DNA from: Combretum micranthum
Taxonomy: Eukaryota; Streptophyta; Magnoliopsida; Myrtales; Combretaceae
DNA: 64,000 bases
Reading direction: 5' to 3'
NCBI GenBank assembly: GCA_024138025.1
Contig: JAMXBD010000367.1
Coordinates: 558,001-622,000 of the forward strand
The notes under the pieces were generated by a model. That model worked only from the letters and a program-made list of their open reading frames with translations, was not told the DNA's origin and searched no databases. Position numbers and translations under genes: made by a program. Of this stretch, positions 45,620 to 59,259 are shown one piece after another. Positions within the stretch are counted from its first letter, which is position 1; each line of letters starts with the position of its first letter.

Positions 45620-45851
45620 GATAAATTTATTTGAGGTCCTAATATTTCGGGTGGTTCATTTGAGGTTACAATATTCAAGAAAGTAACTCAATGAAGCTCA
45701 TCATTGACATATGTGATAGATCTTCTGACTTTTAAATAAATTTTTGTCCTGTTGACATGTGTCAATGGTGATCTCAGTTAACTTACTTCTTTAAATATCG
45801 TGACCTCAAATGAACCACTTGAAATATTGTGATCTCAAATAAATTTACCCT
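45620..45851. repeat. Foldback MITE with about 80-bp inverted arms
   Basis: The left arm (ATAAATTTATTTGAGGTCCT, GGTGGTTCATTTGAGGT) and the right arm (ACCTCAAATGAACCACTTG, GATCTCAAATAAATTTACCC) are inverted copies with some mismatches. Non-coding. Confidence 0.7.
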
Positions 45852-46898
45852 TAAATATTTTAATCTTTTAATATAATTACTCATTTTTATTATTAAAGGT
45901 TCTAGAGAATGAATTTAATATGATAGTTTTTAAGTGACATTTTTCTCCGATTATGTTGTTGTGGGTATTAAAACCTTTCATGCTTGAAATTCAAGTATTA
46001 TCGTTAGTCTCTTTATTTTTTTCTTTTTTCTTTTTATGTTTTTTATAAATATATAGTTTAGATTGCGGTAACCAACATTAATTGAATAACATTACTTCTT
46101 TTAACAATGTTTCACACATCATGTGACATCTCAATCTATGATCCAATTATAAACTGGTTTGATTTCACTATTTTTGCTTAGTACAATTCAGAGATCTTGT
46201 TTATATCCTTATTTTATTTTATCATATAAACCTATAAGAATCATAAATATATCAATATAATTTGTCAAACCAAAAATGTTAGATTCATAATAGAGGAATT
46301 TGGAGCGAATTCTACATTTATATATTGATTGATTGGTTGCTATCTCTTTAAATAATTAGCTTCACTTGTGAAATATATTAACGGGATTAAATTATGTGAG
46401 GTGGAATGCAGATTTAGAAACTTAAATTAATAAAGTATTCTTCACATACAATGTCTTTATTAGCAAAGGAATCAAAGAAGGATAACACATGACCAATATC
46501 AAGCAACATGTGGCAATAATATAATGTCCTTGTTCTATGGTATATCTTCAACTTAGTTAATCGAAGCTAATCTTAATAAGTATTAGATTTGTTATTTCAA
46601 TCCACTGTCCATGCATGTCCAATATAATGTCTTTGTTTCATTCCTTTGTGAGGTCTCGGAGCTTTGCAAGTGTCGCGGCCTCAATATCTTGTGCAACTTT
46701 GGGCAATGAATATTCGATATTATAAATTGTTATGGCAAACGAGTTGAGATAATAATTTTTGGGAACTTTGTGTTAAGCAATTTAATTTAAAAAGGATCGG
46801 CTGGACATTTTAAGTTTAAAAATAAGGTTTTTGGACTTTAATGACGAGCTAACTTGTTTCTTGATTTGAACATGCTCATGTGACACTGAAGCATCAAC
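45852..46898. other. AT-rich non-coding DNA
   Basis: No gene, RNA or clear repeat recognised. Confidence 0.35.
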
Positions 46899-47138
46899 TT
46901 GTGCAAATTATCTTTTTATAAAATCATGATAGTTATTGTCAATGTGTTCATAACTCTAAATATCCCTCGACTACAAAAGAGGATTACTCAGTGGTTGTGT
47001 CGAGATAAGGCTCAATGGTTTCCAAACAAGGATGAGAAAGAGGAATTTTTCAAGGGATTCAAATTTAAATTAAGTAGAGGGAAATTGAGTAGATTTTTTA
47101 GTATTGTGGAATATAACAAGAGAAAAATTCGTGTTTAA
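46899..47138 (+). other. Unassigned open frame, possibly a transposon-protein fragment
   Basis: A 79-codon frame. Its C-terminal half ('DEKEEFFKGFKFKLSRGKLS', 'RFFSIVEYNKRKIRV') has balanced composition and a basic, helix-and-strand character rather than low-complexity bias. It recalls N-terminal parts of plant DUF4283-type retroelement proteins, but I cannot assign it. There is no sign of a promoter or splice sites, so a relic is more likely than a gene. Confidence 0.25.
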
Positions 47139-47571
47139 AAATCTTGAATACATATATATATATGTATGCACCAAGGATGGATATTTGTTGTGCCATGTTT
47201 GTCGTCATGTTGTTGTCTCAACAAATAACAATGTGTAATATGTTATTTATATAAAATAATTAAAATCAATTAATAATACGTAATGCATTTTTAGTTATGG
47301 GATATCAATGTGACAATAAGTGGATACAACAAATTTCAATTCATACAACCTATGGGTAAGTAATGAGGAATATTCAGAAGATTAATTTGTGAAGTTTATC
47401 GAAAGAAATTTTAGCTTATGTTTTTCATAGAAAATCTCTAAATTCAAGTCAATAGTGATTAAGAGATAAATATTAGTTTTCAAGTATCTTCCATATTTAT
47501 CTTTATGCAGCTGCTGAGTTGAAGATATATTGTAGGTCCCAAAACAACAAACGGAAAGAAGAGGGGGGGGG
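47139..47571. other. AT-rich non-coding DNA with a G-tract
   Basis: A run of about 11 G lies at 47562-47572. On the reverse strand it reads as the C-run that commonly follows copia LTR ends of this type. Otherwise nothing is seen. Confidence 0.4.
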
Positions 47572-48731
47572 GTGTTGTTTGGGTTAATTGTTTATTAAAA
47601 ACATTTTTCTTGAAAAATTTAAATTAAACACCTTTTAAGAAACTTTGCTCATCAAACTTATCATAGTAAATGCAAACCTATAAAGCTTGATACTTGAGAA
47701 TGTTTTAAATACAAGAATTTGAAATCGAAGAATACTCTATGAAATGTGATATGAATGCAAGTAAAATGAAGCAAATAAAATGACAAAAATTAAAAGCATG
47801 AAAATAAGAAGTCGCAATTTATAGAGGTTTCTCCATGTGAGTCAGTCCTCTCTTCTAGCCCCATTGTTGCGATCCGTCCACACTAGTCGTTCCATTAATC
47901 TAATAAGCAAAGAAGAGTTAATCTCCAATGGCTCTTGTTTGTCTTTCTAGCCATCTTAGCTATGCACAGACTACAAGACTATTCATAACCTAACTTCTAT
48001 GTTAATCTTCACTCACAGTAGCAAGAGAAAAGTTGTATATGAGACAATGTAAGTTCTCAAATGTAAGCTCGAACTTAAAGAAAATATATAGAAAAGTTGA
48101 AGTCTGCAGTGTCTGTTAAAGTGTCTTCAGAATGTTCAGTAGTGTTTTTCCATAAAATTGATGACTTTGAGTATCTTGAAATATGAAGAATATACTCTTT
48201 AAATAGCTCTATTAATGATAGTGTTGAACAATTACTTTTAAAGAGTATATCTTCCAAACATCCTTTGATTTGGTTGAATCAAAATACTTAATATCCCTAT
48301 ATTTGTGGGATTTGATGTCTTATCAAAAAATCAAAAATCAAACTGCTTGAATATATCATGTATCGATAGCTAATCTCAAGTGCTTGTATAAAGTAAATCT
48401 TTGATATTTATCTTTATTCGAATCTTCAATAGTCTTACTTGGAATAAATCAAATTTGAAAAATAAATTCTTAAAATCAAATGAACTTGAGTTGTTATGAA
48501 AAATTGGAAATACATATCTTTATCTTCTTCCAGCGATTTTGTCAAATATATCAAAAAATAAAATCTTCATAAACTCAAACCATCCATTAAGCTACAACTA
48601 TAACTACCTTTTAATATTGGATTGAAACAAAACCAACTGAAGAAAATCCCCATGCATTATTATCTCTCTATGTGGAACGAATTTAGTGTATTACCCAAAA
48701 TACACTTAATTAGTAGAGTGGGCCTTCAACA
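47572..48731 (-). mobile_element. Probable copia (SIRE-like) solo LTR, reverse strand
   Basis: Read on the reverse strand it starts TGTTGAAGGCCCACTC (48731) and ends near CAATTAACCCAAACAACA before a C-run and CTCTTCTTTCC, the usual context of these LTR ends. The text inside (blocks around 'CATTAATAGAGC' and 'CTCACATGGAGAAACC') is LTR-like and non-coding. The phrase AATCATCAAAG a little upstream of the start is a remnant of the pre-LTR region. No internal domain or second LTR is visible on either side, and no clean target duplication was found. Confidence 0.5.
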
Positions 48732-51700
48732 AATTAAGAAACCAACTTATACTTTGATGATTGTAAAATTCCTCATAAATACTTATTTTGTAAATGTCTT
48801 GCCAACTGTTTGCTAAAGTTTCTATTGTAGTGTTTTTCTTTTTGTCTGCTTAAGTGGCTATCATATTAACATAATACCCTATTCTACATACTTAAAATAG
48901 ATTATTGGTCATCTTTTAACTTTTTAGTTATCATCAAACTTATTTAAGAGACAACTTAACAAATATTTTTGAGATTTCGAATCAGAAGATAACTTGTGTA
49001 AAAAACTAACTTTAAAAGAATAAAACAAAAAACTCATTCATATATTGTATCAATATCATTATCGTAAAAGTATTGAGAGAAGAAACAACGGATGGTCTTA
49101 ACTCATGTCTCATTTGCTTTTATAATCATATGACAAATTGTGTTGAGAATTTATTAGTTCTATAATTAGCATTAACTTGTAGAAAAGTTAGTAGTAAAGT
49201 ATGAGAGTATATGCCAATGGTTGCATATTTGGTAAGCCTTTAGCTAATTTTAGCATATTTGAACGACCAAAGTGGATGATCAGATCCCTGATAGTGGAGT
49301 TAGAAGATTGAAATGACGTATAAGGTGAAATCACTATAAATCATGGTATCTAACTTTCTCTTTCCTTGAACTCTTTTAAATTCTACAATTTACTTTATCT
49401 TTTGCATTGACAACTATATTTGTGCCATAAACATAATCTAGATATATGCTTCTAATTTATGAGTTCCCATTTTCATGTAAATTTTTTGTAATAACATCTA
49501 GATATAGGTTAATTAAATAAATTCATTCATATGAAATGCACCTAAGATCATAATATATTATCAATAATTATGAAATGGTAACAAAATTTGGGTTTAGGTC
49601 AAGTTTGGATCAATAGCCGACTTTGTTATGATTTGGTTTTTTTGGAGTTTAGATTTTGCTAGTAAAAAATATGAGATTATTGGGCCTTCTAGAGATAATT
49701 GAGGCCTATAAAGCAAGAAAGTCGTGAGTGGAAGGGTCAGGAGATTGTCCTGCATTATCACTATAATGGTTAAGTTAGTGTCTATAAAAGAATTTTAACA
49801 TCATAACGACAAGGAAGTGTGTAAGAGTTTAGATAGATCCTATTGAGAGTTAAGGAGTCTATTTTTAGGAGTTGAGGTCATATTTAATTAGAAAGTGATC
49901 ACCATCTTCCTAATGTACTAGGAAAACATATCTTCTTACTATGTAATTTTGAGGTCTTTGGATAGTGACTAGATAATTGGATATGCTTGTAGATTGTTCT
50001 CCTAATGCAAGATCATCAATCAAGCTAGAGTTATTCGAAGGACAGTCTAGCGAATCCAATTGATCGTGCAAGGAATGACCAAGTTGTTACCAAGTAAGAC
50101 AACTAAGTCTACCTCGGTATTTGTTCTAAGGCCTAAGACAGGTTTGGCAGGACCAAGGGGCTTGACTTGTGACCAGAACAAGTTGGTCAAGATTTAAAAA
50201 GCTATATCCAAAATAGTTATCAATAGATTTGATCAATATAAAGTTGAATTTGAGTGTTGTTGATCGCCAGTAAAATTAATTATGGGGTTATGCTTCTTTC
50301 TCTTTTCAGCAAGCATCCTATCCTTTACTAGAGTAATTTATGAAAGAGGATTAAGGTCCTATGTATAGATTGCTTGCTAGAACATTATAATTTTAGTTAA
50401 GCATAATAACAATTTATAAAATTCTATTATAAAAATATATTAAATAGTTATTCATTACTTAAAGTTATGAATATCAATTAAATGTTGAAATAAATTTTAT
50501 TCCAAAATATTTTCATATAAATGAAAAATTAATAAATGAAAATTCTAGTACAGCTTTATTTCATTCTTCAGAAATAGTAATTTTGCTATACTCTTATTCA
50601 TTCAGAAGTGAATAATAGTGCTTGATGAACTTACATTATGTATAAGAGCTATTTAATTTCTTATTAAGTGATTTCGTAAATTTCATCAATTAAAATTATT
50701 TTTAGTTATATATATGTATGAATTATAACCAGCGGACGTCTTACCCAATTGCAAGTGCTTAAAAAAAGGTGAATAACTAAGTAAATCACTTATGGGACTC
50801 ATCGAAAAAAAAAAAAATATATATATATATATATATATTTTTTTCTTCGTTAGTTGTCGTTTATCATGGAATATACGCCTATCTCAATTATAAAGGCAAC
50901 TAGAGTAAAATATGTAATGCGCCAAACGTATATTCCTATCATTATATATTTATTTAAATTTGTACTGTTTCTTAATGAAACTGAATATTTTTATACAAAC
51001 TTGAAATAGAGTAAGGACTTATTGGTTTTATACTAAATGGGAAAATCACATTAAGATATTAACATTAGGTGAAATTTAAAGAGTAAATAATGTTTAAGTG
51101 ATTAAAAAAAATAGAATAGGCCAATATATGTCGTTATAATACCACTTGAAATATGCCGGCCTAACTTCATCCAAATGTGCTATGTCAAAATATTTAAATG
51201 GTGTAATAAATAATATAGTAATGTATTTCCTATTTAAGTTATATTGTAAAATATTGATAGCCATTTCAAATGTTGATCCCTTGTTTTAACTTAGCTTCCA
51301 TTGTTAATCCTGTCATATAATTTTCTTTAATCCTAATATCTTCATAGTAAATAGTCAACACTGTTTAGAGATAAACTACAAACTTCAATGTATCAATGTT
51401 TATTATTATTTTGATATTTTGTTTCTTGGTTGTTAGGACATGGTTATATTAATTTTTTTTCCTTGGTGAATTTAATTTTATTTGTTGAAGTACATTAAAC
51501 TAAAAGTACAAGAGTACTAGCAAAATGCATTATAAATATAAAAGGATCAACAAATAAATCTAAAGAGGAATAATTTATGGATTATAATGACTTATAAAAA
51601 ACTTTTGCGAAAAATAATCTATACTTGAGAATGACTTTGTTGCAATTTTTATTTATTGATGGAGGAACCATTGCAAAACTTAGGATTTTAAGACACTCTT

Positions 51701-52649
51701 AACATTGGTTTGTTGGATTGAATAAAGTTAGAAAATAACAACAGTTTATTTGTTTTATGATTGAGGTATTTTTGGAAGAAAATTGCATTCTATGAGTAAT
51801 AGCAATTTGTTTCATGAAGGAAGGAAATAAAACTCCTAATTCATTCTATATTCAAGGAAAAAATATTATTTATGAAGGGATTTTTGCAAATCAAATAAAA
51901 AATAGTTATTCCATATTAATAGAGGTAGAAGGATGATTTCATTCCTCTAAATTTTTAATGAAAGATGGGTTTGGGGTGGATAGCTAGAATAAAAAATTGC
52001 CACCTATGTTTTTTCAAAGAAAAACACTAGAAAAGAGCGAATTAAGATTTTGGCTTTTATTAGCCATTGACTAGGTAATTTTGCTGCATTGAGGCCCCTA
52101 AATGAATTTTGACACACACATATATGTATGTATATGCTTGTTCCTCCATTACAAATCTAAATACTGTGCTGCCACTAAATGGACTGGAATTCTTCAGAAA
52201 GAATTACTATTCCTTAGTCTTTTTAATATGTTGTTATATTCTAATTGTAAAATTCTAACCTAATAACCAAATCATATAACAAGATAAGAGTGTATACTAT
52301 ATAGTTATTTTTAAATATGCATCACATCTATTACTAATATAATTTCAAGTACAACTAGATAAACCAATAGCTGCTGTTTCTCTATTCCATCCTTTATTAA
52401 GTTCATTCCTTTTTTTCCCACTTTAGACTCCACTAAATAAATCTCTTATAAGACGGCGTTTATTGGAATTGTCTGATTTTTATATGTATTTTATCAGTAT
52501 CTTATCTGTTTGATCTATTTATAAATAAAAATATATACTTTTCATTTATATTTATTTCTTAATGAATATCTGTTACATTAAAAATAAAATATCAAAACAA
52601 TCAGAAATAGATAAAAGAAACGTGTGTAGTTTACGTTGAGAATTATAGA
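48732..52649. other. Long AT-rich non-coding stretch
   Basis: No open frame resembles a known protein. 49600-50340 is somewhat GC-richer and LTR-like in texture but shows no ends or partner. A poly-A/(TA)n tract lies at about 50807-50839. The rest is plain AT-rich DNA. Confidence 0.35.
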
Positions 52650-53060
52650 AAAAATAAAGGACCACTAAAAAACCAGCACCTCCACCTGATGCCGGTGGAT
52701 TTTATGGCCCCATTGATCACCCACACGCCTACTGTGATGGTCAGTTTCGTGATTAATGTTATCTACTAATCCTTTGGGATTTGAAAACTGGGTTAGTCGG
52801 TGGACACAAGAACATGGTCCTGTATGGTGTTATTTGACTTAATGCATTTCCCACGATTGCAGCTACTCCATTCACATTCAATGACTTTGCTCCAAGCTAG
52901 ATGCTTACACACATTTGCAAAAAAGAATTTGTGTCAATCAATGAACAAGATTTTGAGTAAAAGAATATTCAATTACAGCTGGTTGCTGAAAAATTTCAAT
53001 CTTGAGAAGCAAGAGCAAGGATTCTCAGTAAACGTACGTTTGGATTTAAGTGACTAGATT
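52650..53060. other. GC-richer unassigned block
   Basis: This 400-bp block stands out by composition (CCAGCACCTCCACCTGATGC, then a CCGGTGG patch). A forward frame of 85 codons (52800-53057) is open but matches no family I know. It could be a degraded promoter or exon of a former host gene. Confidence 0.2.
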
Positions 53061-53089
53061 AAACATTATTCTTTTTTGGGTTAATTACA

Positions 53090-53480
53090 AAATTCCTTGC
53101 TTATATTTTGGTTTATTTGCAAACACAAAATTTGTATTAATTTTTTTTATAAATAGGTGACTTAAGTTTCACATAAAAGTGTCAATATTATAAAATACTA
53201 TTAGAGGAATGTATGCTAATATTTTATTCGGCTAAGAAAATTAATAGAACAAAAAACATTGCTAAACAAAATTAATTAAATAAAATATTATAAAAAACCA
53301 AAAAATAAAAAAAATATACAATTAATTTTTTAAGAATGGTAATATACTGACACATGTTTTTAAAAAAATATTAAATAATATTAATACTTTTGCTTCAAAC
53401 TCGGATCACTTATTTATAAAAAAATTTAACACGTGTCATCTATTTATAAATAGACCAAAATACATGTGAGAACATTTCTT
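53090..53480. repeat. Possible foldback MITE
   Basis: Left phrases (ATATTTTGGTTTATTTGCAA, near 53101; TTTTTATAAATAGGTGAC, near 53145) are echoed in inverse at 53400-53475 (CACTTATTTATAAA, ATAAATAGACCAAAATACAT). The arms are imperfect. A T-run follows. Confidence 0.4.
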
Positions 53481-54439
53481 TTTTTTTTTTTTTTTGGCCT
53501 TGTTTTTCCGATATGTATATACCTCGCAAAGTTTTATTTAAAAGAAGCCTCAATTAAATGTAGATAACGATACTCTTCAATATTTGCATAATTCAATTTA
53601 GGGCAACCCAATTCTTTACATTCGTTGCCTTTTTTCCTTTAGAGAAAGAGCTTCTATGGGTAATAATATCACGTGTAATATATACATGGTAAGTATCCAA
53701 TTATTTCTTGACAACCGTATTTATCAATCACAAATAATAGTTGTTTTAGAAACTATTCACTATCTCTATCATATAATCAATATATGATTGGTAATTACAA
53801 ACATGTGTACATACACATGATAGGTGGTGTATACTACTTCTTTTCTTTTCTTTTTCTTGTTATTTGTTTATTTATTTTTTTTTAAGCATCTGTTGTGTTT
53901 TATTTCTATACTTTGAAAGATTATAACTTTTTTCAAATGATATCATTTCATTTAAAAATATCATGTATGAAATATATATTGCTTTTTGATATAATTAAAT
54001 CTTAGTTATTTATCATATATTATAATATCTATAATTATATATTGTTAACACGTTTATTGTGGCAATCTTTTTAAGTAGATTTATTGTTTTTACCAATAAA
54101 TATATTTTAAATTAGTAACCACACATAGAGTGGGTTTTTTCCAAGTCATGCATATTTGTCGGACCTTTTATTTTTTGTAACTCTTTACTATCTTTTTTTT
54201 TTTTTCCTTTTGTCAAATATGATTAATAAATGAGTTGTATTAGGGCTGATTATTATTATTTTTAAATACGAACCATTAATATGTCAGTGATGACTATTCA
54301 TTTTTTTAATTATCCATTTGTCATTCACTTGAATTAATCTTGAAATATGCAACATGTGTAGCTGATTTGTCCGAATTTATTTAGGACAAGCTGCAAAGTA
54401 AAACAAAACTAGTAAGTAACAAAGTCAGTGATTTGCAAT
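53481..54439. other. AT-rich non-coding DNA
   Basis: Nothing recognisable beyond T-rich and TA-rich low complexity. Confidence 0.35.
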
Positions 54440-54690
54440 ATATATATGTATGGAGAGAGAACAATAGAACATTATGAAGGGAAGGTCAAAGACTTGAGAG
54501 CTAGGATGGATACCTTGGAAGCTTGTGTAGTGACTCATGACAAATAGTTGTCATTGTGACTGTGAGGAGATAGAGTTAAAATCTTTAAGCCCACGCTGTC
54601 ACCTATAGGGCAGTAGCGGCTAATGGAATGATCATTCAGTTAGCCTTTACGGTTCATAAGCTGAAGCTAGAGTACTGCAAAAAAAAAACT
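54440..54690 (+). pseudogene. Possible gypsy gag N-terminal relic
   Basis: Forward codons give 'YEGKVKDLRARMDTLEACVV' and, in another frame, 'HAVTYRAVAANGMI'. This recalls the coiled-coil start of plant gypsy gag proteins, which ends in an '...cRRAVANG' phrase. Very short and broken, so low confidence. It is upstream of, and in the same orientation as, the gypsy relic at 57.3 kb, but 2.6 kb away. Confidence 0.3.
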
Positions 54691-57280
54691 AGCTTTGTGG
54701 GAGTATTGAATTATTTTCAATGGGTATAAGATTTTAGTTTAAGGGTTATCCTAACGATGAAAACATGGGCGGATGCAGAATCATGTAATTATGGGTCTAA
54801 ATTTATAAAGACCTAGACTCAACTTTATATTTGCAATAAGTGAATTTAGATCTCCAACTACATATAACTTGCAATGTTATATGTAAGATTAATTATCAGG
54901 ATCAGTTTAGATATTTGTTTACATAAATCTCTTATAATAACAAAAACTCTTAAATTTTTTTTTTGAAAAACATGATATTTACATCACATTTACGTATAAG
55001 ATATAGATCTACCACAGACATATATACATATAGGTATTACCGACAAAGGCTTCTCAACAAGCCATAAACAAAATACATAAGTTTAGCAAAAACTATCATA
55101 ACTATTACATATGTCTCCCAAAACTATGCTATTACAAAAGTTCTATCAAGGTCATGGTCATCTGTAATCCTTCCAATTATGTAAGAAATCCTCAAAGTTG
55201 ATGCCATATCCCATATTGGTATAGAATCATCATGGACATCAATACCTGAAATAGATATAATATGAGCCAAACGCCCAGTACGCAAGTAACGAAAACAAAG
55301 GCGAGTGGCGAGCTCAAACTACATGCAAATGCAACAACCATCAAGTTATTAGAAAATCTTTAGTTAGTCAAACAGCACTAAAGTATTCAAACTTCGGACA
55401 ACAAGGATATCTGGGGGTCCTAAGTAACGATCTTAACGCTCAAGGGGTTGATATAAGTTGTTTAGGGACTTATATCTTCTAGATGATATATCCATAAACA
55501 CAAAAGTAGCTTCCTCTAGAGTTTTCAACCATTTCACAACTTTACTTAACTTAATCCATAATATCACCTAATTCAAGTATTCCCATAAACATTGAATTAA
55601 ATCATATTACTTCTCCTTAAGAATAAGCAAATGTTATATCGATACCAATAACCCAATCAACTACCTATCGTGCCACTTATAAAAGTCTTATAAAAAAGAT
55701 AGGGATAGCCTAAGCGCCTAAACTACTGTGCCCCCAATCTGAGCAAGGTGTTGCTTCTCGAACCAGATTTAATGGCATAATAGACAATCAATTCAAACAA
55801 CTCAAGTTTTATTTCAAATTAAAGTAAATTTAGTTATGCCTATCCTAGGCAAGAAATCAAACACATTACTGCGTACCTGAATTAAATCGATGATCAAAAG
55901 CAGTATTTAATCAATGATCTATCATTGTTACAAGAAATTTTAACTTATATTAACAATCTTAACTTTATTCCATGTATATATATTTATAGCTTAGGTTAAT
56001 GGTTCACAAAATTCAAATAAATATTCATATAAGGTCTTAACTCAATATTTATATATCAAACAATATCATATAAATTTATAAAATCATCAAAAGGTCAAAT
56101 GTCAAGCTTAGAAAGATGTTTGAAGAAGTTTTGAAAATAGGAAAATAGCAGGAAACACGCCGACCTCCAACGTTGGTGACGTTACGGTGGGGTAGTCTGC
56201 ACGAAATTTTCTACACCTGTCAATGCTAGCAATGCTAAGCCAAACGTCGGCAGTATTGTAGTTTACACTAACGGCGTTAAGCCGGTGTAGACTGCAACAC
56301 AAGTTTTTTTTTTTGAAAATCCGAGAGTTCTACGAGGTTGATCCACGCCCATGAATACCCCCAATTCCAACAGTGTTGACCTCTATGCCGGCGACGTTGA
56401 GACGGTATACACTGCAATATAGATTTAGAAAAATTGCATACCTCTCCTGTTTCAAAAACACAATTTTTTACCAAAATTTTCACTTCCAAACTTCCTTCAA
56501 ACACATTTCTATCATCAAACATCAACCTATATGTATTCTAACATCTTTTAACATACATAATCTTCACTTCAAACTCATCAAACATCCATATCTACCTTTT
56601 CAAACACAAATCCACATTCAACCCTTCCTTAGCGAATTCATCTTCTCAAAACCATCTCAACCCTACTTATTCCCAACTTCTTTCACTTTAACACTACTTG
56701 TCACTTACTTATCACAAACAACAACTTATAAACTATCAAGTTATCATTCAATACATAACTAACACTTATAAATCATCAAAACTTATTAGACTCAATTCAT
56801 GGCATGAAACTCCACTTCATAAGAAAACTCAAACAATTTAATAAACATATAACAAAACAAATACAAACCTTAAGAAGCTTTATGTCTTGTTAAAAATTAC
56901 CTGGGCTTAGGGTCTTGACCTTGTTATGAGCTTGGAGTGCAAGGTTTTGAGGAACAAGAGAGAAGATAATATGTAAGAATATGAGAAAATTCGTATGGAT
57001 TTTTGGGTCTGCTTTGGGAGTGTGGTTTTAGTAAAAAATGAAGCTTATTTTTATCTGAATATTGTATTGAGCATATTTAACTTGTTTTAAACAAATTTTC
57101 ATACACTTTATTACACCTACAAATTCATAAACATAACATTTGTTCACACTAAGATATATCAATATTCAAATACATTAATATAACACATACACCACATTCT
57201 AACGCAAATCACATATATCATACTCAAGTAAAACATAAATTTGGGAATTATGGCTATTTCAAAATTAGTTTTTTTTTTTT
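54691..57280. other. Non-coding; probable gypsy LTR-type debris
   Basis: Reverse-strand text at 55000-55330 (GAGCTCGCCACTCGCC, TACTGGGCG) and the GC-richer patch at 56140-56410, with repeated 'ACGTTG / GACGTT / GGCGTTAAG' phrases, resemble plant gypsy LTR or promoter sequence. Open frames at 56373-56762 and its neighbours are low-complexity. No matching LTR pair was found. Confidence 0.3.
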
Positions 57281-57289
57281 TAGTTAAAA

Positions 57290-58130
57290 GATTGAAAAAG
57301 AATGAGTTCTTGAAGAAATCAAGGACATAATGAGGAGGGTCCCAACCATCAAAGAAAGTTTTGGAAACAGATTCACTGCGAAGACAATCCTAAGCAAAAC
57401 ACCATTCGTCGCTGAAATCTAGCTTGAAGTACTCCCCACCAGAGTTCGACTCTCAAACTTTGAATCCTATGATGGGACCAATGACCTTGAGGATTACATC
57501 GCCAAGCTCCATTCCACCATGGTAGTTCACAACTTCTCGAGCACCATTTAATACAAAATCTTCCCTATCCCCTTTTGAGGTGCTTCTTGAGTTTGGTTTA
57601 ACAAGCTCTCCCTTGATACCATTAATTCATTCGACCAGCTTGCCAAACTCTTTGTGGCTCACTTCATGGCTGACAAGTCACCATAAAAGAACACCTTGTA
57701 CCTCTACATGGTATGACAAAGGTAGGATCAACCCCTTAGGGACTACTTGACAAGATTCAATAAGGCACACTAAGAATCCTTAACCTAAATCAAGGTGTGG
57801 CTCTTGAAGCCATCAAGCAAGGAATCCTTACGAATAGCCCTTTCATTGATTCCATCTCAAAGTGTCAACTCACTATATTAGAGCAAATAAGGAAGCGGGC
57901 ATAGGGAGATATTTGACAGGAAGATACCATAAATGCCACGAAGAAACTGAGGCCAAGATTAAGCCTACTTGAGCTTAACAAAGTCAATCTTGAGAACAAG
58001 GGCAAACAAAGGATTGCCACAATTTCAACAACCAAAGTAATGCAAGCTATTACTAGAGAGAGAATGACAAGAGGAAGCTCTTCTTGATGTACGACGAGTT
58101 TACACTCGTGAAATCACCTATACACGACAT
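57290..58130 (+). pseudogene. Gypsy gag relic (Retrotrans_gag)
   Basis: Forward codons give 'KTPFVAEI', 'NFESYDGTNDLEDYIAKLHS', 'VWFNKLSLDTINSFDQLAKL' and 'FVAHFMADKSP', in the order of the plant gypsy capsid domain ('yDGt.DP..hl..f', 'W..l....I.sf..l...F...F'). Stops and frameshifts are frequent. This would be the capsid protein of the element. Confidence 0.75.
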
Positions 58131-58599
58131 ATTCTTAGAAGTGAGAAACAAAGGTCTCCTATTAGGACCTCCCCCCACGAGACATAGCTCAAAGTGAAAA
58201 GAATAAAAAGAATATTATAAGTGTCACTACGATCATGGGCATGATATGAAGAATTGCTGGTAGCTAAAGAGTGGCACGAGGATGCTATACGGTAAGGCTG
58301 GTTATAGCAGTATATCGATTATGACGTTGCGAAACCTGAGCCACTAGTTTAGGATAGGAGAATTGATGAGAAAGAAGGTAATAAGGAGAACGACATCCGA
58401 GACCAACACAATTGACCTCTAACCAAGCGAGAATGCTACGAAAAAATCAACACCATAATAGAGGACCGCTAACCTCAAGTTAAGTAGGACTCGACTCAAC
58501 CTCTAGCTTGAATAGAGTGAAGCAAGTGATGAATCTAAAGCTTAAGAGAGCAAAGGTTGACACTGCAATTTCTTTTACCGACGAAGACTTTGAAGGAGT

Positions 58600-58740
58600 T
58601 TAAATACCCCAAGACTTTAAAGGAGTTTAAACACCCCATCAAGATGCTTTTTTTAGCCCGCATGTCGGGATGAAGAGTTAAGGCGGTGTTAATTGACACT
58701 GGTAGTAATGTAGATATTCTTTTTAGCCATGCTTACGAAT
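58600..58740 (+). pseudogene. Gypsy aspartic protease relic
   Basis: 'VKAVLIDTGSNVDILFSHAY' is the retroviral-type protease active site (Asp-Thr-Gly) as found in Tat-lineage gypsy elements. It is immediately preceded by 'HPIKMLFLARMSG' with a stop. The catalytic Asp-Thr-Gly is intact. Confidence 0.75.
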
Positions 58741-59259
58741 AGATAAAACATGAATTTAGAATTAAATTAAGACCATATAACCACAAGTTGTATGGGTTTA
58801 CCAATCGACCTATTTGACCCCGAGGTATCATTACTTTACCCTTCGAGCTCAGTAATGGAGAATTCAATGTGTTGCATCAGATCGATTTCTTTGTAGTCGA
58901 TTGCTTCTCCCCTTTACAATAACATCTTAGGCAAGGCTACCCGGTTAATCTTTGGCATGGTTATCTCCTAACCCTACCTTAAAGCTAAATTCCTCACCTG
59001 AGTGGGAATACAGATCCGCAAAGGTGATAAGCAACAGTCCATGAAGTTGTATCTTAAGGCCTTAAAAGGAGATCGTATATACATAGTAGGCTATAAGTTA
59101 GAGAACCAGTTTGACAACTGCAATGAACCAACTGAGCTTACAAAAGACATCATCCTGGATGATTTTCCTAAACACACCATAGAAGTAGGGAAGTTTATCC
59201 TTTTAGATTTGAAAGAAAGCTTGATCACATTCTTGTGAGCGAATAAAGATGTGTTTTCA

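Noticed and set aside
49600..50340. Possible LTR in GC-richer text
   Set aside because: No TG...CA ends, partner copy, primer-binding site or target duplication could be found.
56373..56762. Forward open frame of 129 codons
   Set aside because: His/Ile/Thr/Gln-rich low-complexity translation of A/C-rich DNA, with no recognisable domain.
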